From Xanthostigma xanthostigma (Eukaryota; Arthropoda; Insecta; Raphidioptera; Raphidiidae), in the NCBI GenBank assembly GCA_963575645.1, contig OY754470.1, forward strand, positions 31,974,501 through 32,038,500: a DNA stretch of 64,000 bases, in the 5' to 3' direction. Below the pieces are notes generated by a model. It did no database searches. It was given only the letters and a program-made list of their open reading frames with translations, and was not told the origin of the DNA. Below, piece by piece: positions 54,700 to 64,000 of this stretch. Position 1 is the first letter of the stretch; every line of letters begins with the position of its first letter. The position numbers were made by a program, and so were the translations under genes.

Positions 54700-55650
54700 A
54701 GAAAATGCAAACTGCATATTAACCATTATTTTAACGAAGACAAGCAGTTTTACATGCTTTACGACAATTAGGTGCAAATGAGTCCTTATAGGCAAAATTC
54801 TTTATTTTACAAAGGTTAGTCTATTTACACTATAACATTCAGGTTTGGATCATTCTCTCATAAGAAAATGCAAACTGCATATTAACTATTATTTTAACGC
54901 ATACAAGCAGTTTTTACATGTTTTATGACAATTAGGGGCAAATGAGTCCTTATAGGCAAAATTGCTTTATTTCATGAAGGTAAGTCTATTTACACTATAA
55001 CATTCAGGTTTAGATCATTCTCTCATAAGAAAATGCAAACTGCATTTTAACCATTATTTAAACGCAGACAAGCAGTTTTTACATGCTTTATGACAATTAG
55101 GTGCAAATGAGTCTTTACAGGCAAAATTGCTTTATTTCATGAGGGTAAGTCTATTTACACTATAACATTCAGGTTTGGATCATTCTCTCATAAGATAATG
55201 CAAACTGAATAATTACTATCATTTTCACGCAGACAAACAGTTTTTACATGTTTTACGACAATTAGGTGCAAATAAGTCTTTAAAGGCAAAATTGTTTTAT
55301 TTCACAAAGGTAAGTCTACTTTCACTATAACAATCAGGTTTGGATCATTCTCTCATAAGAAATTGCAAACTGCATATTAACCATTATTTTAACGCAGACA
55401 AGCAGTTTTTACATGCTTCACGACAATTGCGTGCAAATGAGTCCTTATAGACAAAATTGCTTTATTTTACAAAGGTAAGTCTATTTACACTATACCATTG
55501 AGGTTTGGATCTTTCTCTCATAAGTAAATGCAAACTGCATATTAACCATTATTTTAACGCATACAAGCAGTTTTTACATGCTTCACGACAATTGCGTGCA
55601 AATGAGTCCTTATAAGCAAAATTGCTTTATTTCATGAGGGTAAGTCTATT
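54700..55650 (-). repeat. Segmental duplication, copy A (pair spaced 2,639 bp)
   Basis: Rare variants here recur 2,639 bp downstream: GGTTTAGATCATTC at 55,008, CAATCAGGTTTGG near 55,331 with AAATTGCAAAC, and CCATTGAGGTTTGG near 55,495 with ATAAGTAAATGC. About six monomers are involved. Limits were set by eye. Confidence 0.8.
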
Positions 55651-57339
55651 TACACTATAATATTCAGGTTTGGATCATTCTCTCATAAGAAAATGCAAAC
55701 TGCATATTAACCATTATTTAAACGCAGACAAGCAGTTTTTACATGCTTTACGACAATTAGGTGCAAATGAGTCTTTATAGGCAAAATTGCTTTATTTCAT
55801 GAGGGTAAGTCTATTTACACTATAACATTCAGGTTTGGATCATTCTATCATAAGAAAATGCAAACTGCATATTTACTATCATTTTCACGCAGACAAGCAG
55901 TTTTTACATGCTTTATGACAATTAGGTGCAAATGAGTCCTTATAGGCAAAATTGCTTTATTTCATAAGGGTAAATCTATTTACACTATAACATTTAGGTT
56001 TGGATCATTCTCTCATAAGAAAATGCAAACTGAATATTGACTATCATTTTCACGCAGACAAGCAGTTTTTACATGGTTTACGACAATTAGGTGCAAATAA
56101 GTGCTTAAAGGCAAAATTGTTTTATTTCACAAAGGTAAGTCTACTTTCACTATAACATTCAGGTTTGGATCATTCTCTCATAAGAAAATGCAAACTGCAT
56201 ATTAACTATTATTTTAACGCATACAAGCAGTTTTTACAAGCTATATGACAATTAGGTGCAAATGAGTCCTTATAGGCAAAATTGCTTTATTTCATGAGGG
56301 TTAGTCTATTTACACTATAACATTCAGGTTTGGATCATTCTCTCATAAGAAAATGCAAACAGCATATTAACTATTATTTTAACGGATACAAGCAGTCTTT
56401 ACATGCTTTATGACAATTAGGGGCAAATGGGTCCTTATAGGCAAAATTGCTTTATTTCATGAAGGTTAGTCTATTTACACTATAACATTCAGGTTTGGAT
56501 TATTCTCTCATAAGAAAATGCAAACTGCATATTAACCATTATTTTAACGCAGACAAGCAGTTTTTACATGCTACACGACAATTGCGTGCAAATGAGTCCT
56601 TATAGGCAAAATTGCTTTATTTCATAAGGGTAAATCTATTTACACTATAACATTCAGTTTTGGATCATTCTCGCATAAGAAAATGCAATCTGCATATTAG
56701 CTATTATTTTAACGCATACAAGCAGTTTTTACATGCTTTATGACAATTAGGGGCAAATGAGTCCTTATAGGCAAAATTGCTTTATTTCATGAAGGTAAGT
56801 CTATTTACACTATAACATTCAGGTTTGGATCATTCTCTCATAAAAAAATGCAAACTGCATATTAACAATTATTTGAAAGCTGACAAGCAGTTTTTACATG
56901 CTTTATGACAATTAGGTGCAAATGAGTCCTTATAAGCAAAATTGCTTTATTTCATGAGGGTAAGTCTATTTACACTATAACATTTAGGTTTGGATCATTC
57001 TCTCATAAGAAAATGCAATCTGCATATTAGCTATTTTATTTTATTGCAGACAAGCAGTTTTACATGCTTTATGACAATTAGGGGCAAATGAGTCCTTATA
57101 GGCAAAATTGCTTTATTTCATGAAGGTAAGTCTATTTACACTATAACATTCAGGTTTGGATCATTCTCTCATAAAAAAATGCAAACTGCATATTAACAAT
57201 TATTTGAAAGCTGACAAGCAGTTTTTACATGCTTTATGACAATTAGGTGCAAATAAGTCCTTATAAGCAAAATTGCTTTATTTCATGAGGGTAAGTCTAT
57301 TTACACTATAACATTTAGGTTTGGATCATTCTCTCATAA

Positions 57340-58290
57340 GAAAATGCAAACTGCATATTAACCATTATTTTAACGCAGACAAGCAGTTTTACATGCTTTA
57401 CGACAATTAGGTGCAAATGAGTCCTTATAGGCAAAATTCTTTATTTTACAAAGGTTAGTCTATTTACACTATAACATTCAGGTTTGGATCATTCTCTCAT
57501 AAGAAAATGCAAACTGCATATTAACTATTATTTTAACGCATACAAGCAGTTTTTACATGTTTTATGACAATTAGGGGCAAATGAGTCCTTATAGGCAAAA
57601 TTGCTTTATTTCATGAAGGTAAGTCTATATACACTATAACATTCAGGTTTAGATCATTCTCTCATAAGAAAATGCAAACTGCATTTTAACCATTATTTAA
57701 ACGCAGACAAGCAGTTTTTACATGCTTTATGACAATTAGGTGCAAATGAGTCTTTACAGGCAAAATTGCTTTATTTCATGAGGGTAAGTCTATTTACACT
57801 ATAACATTCAGGTTTGGATCATTCTCTCATAAGAAAATGCAAACTGAATATTTATTATCATTTTCACGCAGACAAGCAGTTTTTACATGTTTTACGACAA
57901 TTAGGTGCAAATAAGTCCTTAAAGGCAAAATTGTTTTATATCACAAAGGTAAGTCTACTTTCACTATAACAATCAGGTTTGGATCATTCTCTCATAAGAA
58001 ATTGCAAACTGCATATTAACCATTATTTTAACGCAGACAAGCAGTTTTTACATGCTTCACGACAATTGCGTGCAAATGAGTCCTTATAGGCAAAATTGCT
58101 TTATTTTTCAAAGGTAAGTCTATTTACACTATACCATTGAGGTTTGGATCTTTCTCTCATAAGTAAATGCAAACTGCATATTAACCATTATTTTAACGCA
58201 TACAAGCAGTTTTTACATGCTTCACGACAATTGCGTGCAAATGAGCCCTTATAAGCAAAATTGCTTTATTTCATGAGGGTAAGTCTATTT
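57340..58290 (-). repeat. Segmental duplication, copy B (pair spaced 2,639 bp)
   Basis: This is the counterpart of 54,700-55,650, with the same succession of rare variants. Small differences include AAGTCTATATACAC near 57,620 and TTTATATCACAAAGG near 57,935, so the copies have diverged slightly. Confidence 0.8.
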
Positions 58291-60279
58291 ACACTATAAT
58301 ATTCAGGTTTGGATTATTCTCTCATAAGAAAATGCAAACTGCATATTAACCATTATTTTAACGCATACAAGCAGTTTTTACATGCTTTATGACAATTAGG
58401 GGAAAATGGGTCCTTATAGGCAAAATTGCTTTATTTCATGAAGGTAAGTCTATTTACACTATAACATTCAGGTTTGGATCTTTCTCTCATAAGAAAATGC
58501 AAACTGCATATTAACCATTATTTAAACGCAGACAAGCAGTTTTTACATGCTTTACGACAATTAGGTGCAAATGAGTCTTTATAGGCAAAAATTGCTTTAT
58601 TTCATGAGGGTAAGTCTATTTACACTATAACATTCAGGTTTGGATCATTCTATCATAAGAAAATGCAAACTGCATATTTACTATCATTTTCACGCAGACA
58701 AGCAGTTTTTACATGCTTTATGACAATTAGGTGCAAATGAGTCCTTATAGGCAAAATTGCTTTATTTCATGAGGGTCAGTCTATTTACACTATAACATTC
58801 AGGTTTGGATCATTCTCTCATAAGAAAATGCAAACTGCATATTAACCATTATTTTAACGCATACAAGCAGTTTTTACATGCTTTATGACAATTAGGGGCA
58901 AATGAGTCCTTATAGGCAAAATTGCTTTATTTCATTAAGGTAAGTCTATTTACACTATAACATTCAGGTTTGGATCATTCTCTCATAAGAAAATGCAAAC
59001 AGCATATTAACCATTATTTTAACGCTGACAAGCAGTTTTTACATGCTTTACGACAATTAGGTGCAAATGAGGCCTTATAGGCAAAAGTGCATTATTTCAT
59101 GAGGGTATGTCTATTTACACTATAACATTCAGGTTTGGATCATTCTCTCATAAGAAAATGCAAACTGCGTATTAACCATTATTTAAACGCAGACAAGCAG
59201 TTTTCACATGCTTTACGACAATTAGGTGCAAATGAATATTTATAGTCAAAATTGCTTTATTTCATGATGGTAAGTCTATTTACACTATAACGTTCAGGTT
59301 TGGATCATTCTCTCATAAGAAAATGCAAACTGCATATTTACTATCATTTTCACGCAGACAAGCAGTTTTTACATGCTTCACGACAATTGCGTGCAAATGA
59401 GTCCTTATAGGCAAAATTGCGTTATTTTACAAAGGTTAGTCTATTTTCACTATAACATTCAGGTTTGGATCATTCTCTCATAAGAAAATGCAAACTGCAT
59501 ATTAACCATTATTTTAACGCATACAAGCTGTTTTTATATGCTTTATGACAATAAGGGGCAAATGAGTCCTTATAGGCAAAATTGATTTATTTCATGAAGA
59601 TAAGTCTATTTACACTATAACATTCAGGTTTGGATCATTCCCTCATAAGAAAATGCAAACTGCATATTAACCATTATTTAAACGCAGACAAGCAGTTTTC
59701 ACATGCTTTACGACAATTAGGTGCAAATGAATCTTTATAGGCAAAATTGCTTTATTTCATGAGGGTAAGTCTATTTACACTATAACGTTCAGGTTTGGAT
59801 CATTCTCTCATAAGAAAATGCAAACTGCATATTTACTATCATTTTCACGCAGACAAGCAGTTTTTACATTGTTCACGACAATTGCGTGCAAATGAGTCCT
59901 TATAGGCAAAATTGCTTTATTTTACAAAGGTAAGTCTATTTACACTATAACATTCAGGTTTGGATCATTCTCTCATAAGAAAATGCAAACTGCATATTAA
60001 CCATTATTTAAACGCAGACAAGCAGTTTTCACATGCTTTACGACAATTAGGTGCAAATGAATCTTTATAGGCAAAATTGCTTTATTTCATGAGGGTAAGT
60101 CTATTTACACTATAACGTTCAGGTTTGGATCATTCTCTCATAAGAAAATGCAAACTGCATATTTACTATCATTTTCACGCAGACAAGCAGTTTTTACATG
60201 CTTCACGACAATTGCGTGCAAATGAGTCCTTATAGGCAAAATTGCGTTATTTTACAAAGGTTAGTCTATTTTCACTATA

Positions 60280-60600
60280 ACATTCAGGTTTGGATCATTC
60301 TCTCATAAGAAAATGCAAACTGCATATTAACCATTATTTTAACGCAGACAAGCAGTTTTTACATGCTTCACGACAATTGCGTGCAAATGAGTCCTTATAG
60401 GCAAAATTGCGTTACATTACAAAGGTTAGTCTATTTTCACTATAACATTCAGGTTTGGATCATTCTCTCATATGAAAATGCAAACTGCATATTTACTATC
60501 ATTTTCACGCAGACAAGCAGTTTTTACTTTTTACATGCTTCACGACAATTGCGTGCAAATAAGTCCTTATAGGCAAAATTGCTTTATTTTACAAAGGTAA
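60280..60600 (-). repeat. Two-monomer duplication with TTTTTAC insertion, copy A
   Basis: About two monomers recur 2,316 bp downstream. Shared marks are TCTCATATGAAAATGC (instead of ATAAG) and a short tandem insertion giving GCAGTTTTTACTTTTTACATGC near 60,517. Confidence 0.75.
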
Positions 60601-62595
60601 GTCCATTTACACTATAACATTCAGGTTTGGATCATTCTCTCATAAGAAAATGCAAACTGCATATTAACCATTATTTTAACGCAGACAAGCAGTTTTTATA
60701 TGCTTCACGACAATTGCGTGCAAATGAGTCCTTATAAGCAAAATTGCTTTATTTTACAAAGGTAAGTCTATTTACACTATAACATTAAGGTTTGGATCAT
60801 TCTCTCATAAGAAAATGCAAACTGCATATTTACTATCATTTTTACGCAGACTAGCAGTTTTTACATGCTTCACGACAATTGCGTGCAAATGAGTCGTCAT
60901 AGGCAAAATTGCTTTATTTTACAAAGGTAAGTCTATTTACACTCTAACATTCAGGTTTGGATCATTCTCTCATAAGAAAATGCAAACTGCATATTAACCA
61001 TTATTTTAACGCATACAAGCAGTTTTTACATGCTTTATGACAATTAGGGGCAAATGAGTCCTTATAGGCAAAATTGCTTTATTTCATGAAGGTAAGTCCA
61101 TTTATACTATAACATTCAGGTTTAGATCATTCTCTCATAAGAAAATGCAAACTGCATATTAACCATTATTTAAACGCAGACAAGCAGTTTTTTCATGCTT
61201 TACGACAATTAGGTGCAAATGAGTCCTTATAAGCAAAATTGCTTTATTTCATGAGGGTAAGTCTATTTACACTATGACATTCAGGTTTAAATCATTCTCT
61301 CCTAAGAAAATGCAAACTGCATATTAACCATTATTTCAACGCATACAAGCAGTTTTTACATGCTTTATGACAATTAGGTGCAAATGTGTCCTTATAGGCA
61401 AAATTGCTTTATTTCATGAGGGTAAGTCTATTTACACTATAACATTCAGGTTTGGATCATTCTCTCATAAGAAAATGAAAACTGCATATTAACCATTATT
61501 TTAACGCATACAAGCAGTTTTTACATGCTTTATGACAATTAGGGGCACATGGGTCCTTATAGGCAAAATTGCTTTATTTCATGAAGGTTAGTCCATTTAC
61601 TCTATAACATTCAGGTTTGGATTATTCTCTCATAAGAAAATGCAAACTGCATATTAACCATTATTTTATTGCAGACAAGCAGTTTTTACATGCTTTACGA
61701 CAATTAGGTGCAAATGAGTCCTTATAGGCAAAATTGCTTTATTTCACAAAGGTAAGTTTACTTACACTATAACATTCAGGTTTGGATCATTCTCTCACAA
61801 GAAAATGCAAACTGCATATTAACTATTATTTTAACGCATACAAGCAGTTTTTACATGCTTTATGACAATTAGGTGCAAATGAATCCCTATAGGCAAAATT
61901 GCTTTATTTCGTGAGGGTAAGTCTATTTACACTATAACCAACAGGTTTGGATCATTCTCTCATAAGAAAATGCAAACTGAATATTGACTATCATTTTCAC
62001 GCAGACAAGCAGTTTTTACATGGTTTACGACAATTAGGTGCAAATAAGTCCTTAAAGGCAAAATTGTTTTATTTCACAAAGGTAAGTCTACTTTCACTAT
62101 AACATTCAGGTTGGATCATTCTCTCATAAGAAAATGCAAACTGCATATTAACCATTATTTTAACGCATACAAGCAGTTTTTACATGCTTTATGACAATTA
62201 AGGGCAAATGAGTCCTTATAGGCAAAATTGCTTTATTTCATGAAGGTAAGTCTTTTTACACTATAACATTCAGGTTTGGATCAGTCTCTCATAAGAAAAT
62301 GCAAACTGCATATTAACCATTATTTAAACGCAGACAAGCAGTTTTTGCATGCTTCACGACAATTGCGTGCAAATGAGTCCTTATAGGAAAAATTGCTTTA
62401 TTTTACAAAGGTTAGTCTTTTTTCACTATAACATTTAGGTTTGGATCATTCTCTCATAAGAAAATGCAAACTGCATATTATACATTATTTTAACGCATAC
62501 AAGCAGTTTTTACATGCTTTATGACAATAAGGGGCAAATGAGTACTTATAGGCAAAATTGATTTATTTCATGAAGGTAAGTCTATTTACACTATA

Positions 62596-62916
62596 ACATT
62601 CAGGTTTGGATCGTTCTCTCATAAGAAAATGCAAACTGCATATTAACCATTATTTTAACGCAGACAAGCAGTTTTTACATGCTTCACGACAATTGCGTGC
62701 AAATGAGTCCTTATAGGCAAAATTGCGTTATTTTACAAAGGTTAGTCTATTTTCACTATAACATTCAGGTTTGGATCATTCTCTCATATGAAAATGCAAA
62801 CTGCATATTTACTATCATTTTCACGCAGACAAGCAGTTTTTACTTTTTACATGCTTCACGACAATTGCGTGCAAATAAGTCCTTATAGGCAAAATTGCGT
62901 TATTTTACAAAGGTTA
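62596..62916 (-). repeat. Two-monomer duplication with TTTTTAC insertion, copy B
   Basis: This is the counterpart of 60,280-60,600 at an offset of 2,316 bp, carrying the same TCTCATATG variant and the same short insertion near 62,833. Confidence 0.75.
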
Positions 62917-64000
62917 GTCTATTTTCACTATAACATTCAGGTTTGGATCAGTCTCTCATAAGAAAATGCAAACTGCATATTAACCATTATTTAAACGCAG
63001 ACAAGCAGTTTTTGCATGCTTCACGACAATTGCGTGCAAATGAGTCCTTATAAGCAAAATTGCTTTATTTTACAAAGGTAAGTCTATTTACACTATAACA
63101 TTAAGGTTTGGATCATTCTCTCATAAGAAAATGCAAACTGCATATTTACTATCATTTTTACGCAGACTAGCAGTTTTTACATGCTTCACGACAATTAGGT
63201 GCAAATGAATATTTATAGGCAAAATTGCTTTATTTCATGAGGGTTAGTCTATTTACACTATAACGTTCAGGTTTAGATCATTCTCTCATAAGAAAATGCA
63301 AACTGCATATTTACTATCATTTTCACGCAGACAAGCAGTTTAAATGCTTCACGACAATTGCGTGCAAATGAGTCCTTATAGGCAAAATTGCGTTATTTTA
63401 CAAAGGTTAGTCTATTTTCACTATAACATTCAGGTTTGGATCATTCTCTCATAAGAAAATGCAAACTGCATATTAACCATTATTTTAACGCATACAAGCT
63501 GTTTTTACATGCTTTATGACAATAAGGGGCACATGAGTCCTTATAGGCAAAATTGATTTATTTCATGAAGATAAGTCTATTTACACTATAACATTCAGGT
63601 TTGGATCATTCCCTCATAAGAAAATGCAAACTGCATATTAACCATTATTTTAACGCATACAAGCAGTTTTTACATGCTTTATGACAATTAAGGGCAAATG
63701 AGTCCTTATAGGCAAAATTGCTTTATTTCATGAAGGTTAGTCCATTTACACTATAACATTCAGGTTTGGATTATTCTCTCATAAGAAAATGCAAACTGCA
63801 TATTAACCATTATTTAAACGCAGACAAGCAGTTTTCACATGCTTTACGACAATTAGGTGCAAATGAATATTTATAGGCAAAATTGCTTTATTTCATGAGG
63901 GTTAGTCTATTTACACTATAACGTTCAGGTTTAGATCATTCTCTCATAAGAAAATGCAAACTGCATATTTACTATCATTTTCACGCAGACAAGCAGTTTT

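Larger units (their letters stand above)
45096..64000 (-). repeat. Right arm: the same ~165-bp satellite, inverted, about 115 monomers to the window edge
   Basis: From 45,096 every landmark of the left arm appears as its reverse complement: TTTGGATCATTCTCTCATAAG, AATGCAAACTGCATATTAAC, CAAGCAGTTTTTACATGC and GGCAAAATTGC. Monomer classes are shared with the left arm. Examples are the GGTTTACGACAATTAGGTGC / AAATAAGTCCTTAAAGGC class and the rare AGGTGGAAATAAGTCC class at 45,520. The order of classes differs from the left arm beyond the first two monomers. The array reaches the window end without interruption, so its outer boundary is unknown. No genes are seen. Confidence 0.96.

Noticed and set aside
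46258-62888. 67-81 codon + strand frames in the right arm
   Set aside because: These are the same satellite frames in the inverted arm.
1-64000. Telomeric repeats (TTAGG or TTAGGG) marking a chromosome end
   Set aside because: No tandem telomere motif is present; the repeat is a long-monomer satellite throughout.
1-64000. Known alpha-satellite or CENP-B-box centromere array
   Set aside because: Monomer sequence and length do not match alpha satellite, and no CENP-B-box-like motif was found by eye. A centromeric role cannot be excluded, but nothing supports it.

Overview
This 64 kb window is almost entirely satellite DNA surrounding one protein-coding island. The basic unit is an AT-rich monomer of about 165 bp (about 31-32% G+C, counted by hand on one monomer). 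It runs without a break in one orientation from 1 to about 43,510, which is about 264 monomers. A unique core of about 1.58 kb follows (43,511-45,095). The same satellite then resumes in the opposite orientation from 45,096 to the end of the window, about 115 more monomers. Nothing looks bacterial: there are no operons, Shine-Dalgarno sites, rRNA or tRNA. Long satellite arrays with higher-order repeats, plus an intact gene with AATAAA polyadenylation signals, indicate a eukaryote. The encoded protein resembles a family I associate with insects and other invertebrates, so an arthropod is likely but not proven.

Left arm. 1-14,531 is one higher-order unit of about 88 monomers. It is copied almost perfectly at 14,532-28,896 (constant offset 14,531; I noticed three substitutions). 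Each copy holds nested duplications, for example about 4.7-7.5 kb repeated at about 8.2-10.9 kb. From about 29.9 to 42.2 kb a different family of units of about 3.3-5.3 kb occurs three times. The last 1.3 kb before the core returns to monomer classes typical of the 14.5 kb unit.

Core. 43,466-44,698 is an uninterrupted 410-codon reading frame. Its first ~14-15 codons are satellite sequence. The rest encodes a transposase-like protein with a CxxC pair, a DxxGGQNKN-type motif and a PPDRxFGxIE-type motif, which together suggest a D-D-E RNase H-like nuclease. A 3' region with two AATAAA signals follows.

Right arm. The inverted satellite has its own higher-order organisation: an 11-monomer (1,814 bp) unit present about two and a half times at about 49.4-53.9 kb, a 2,639-bp-spaced duplication at 54.7-58.3 kb, and smaller ones beyond.

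The arms meet the core at nearly the same point of the monomer in mirror orientation, and the first two right-arm monomers match specific left-arm variants. The best single model is a giant foldback-like structure: very long inverted arms of tandem repeats around one transposase-like gene, like Drosophila FB elements but much larger. The alternative is a gene fragment caught at an inversion breakpoint inside a satellite block. The outer ends are not visible, so the sequence does not decide between these models.
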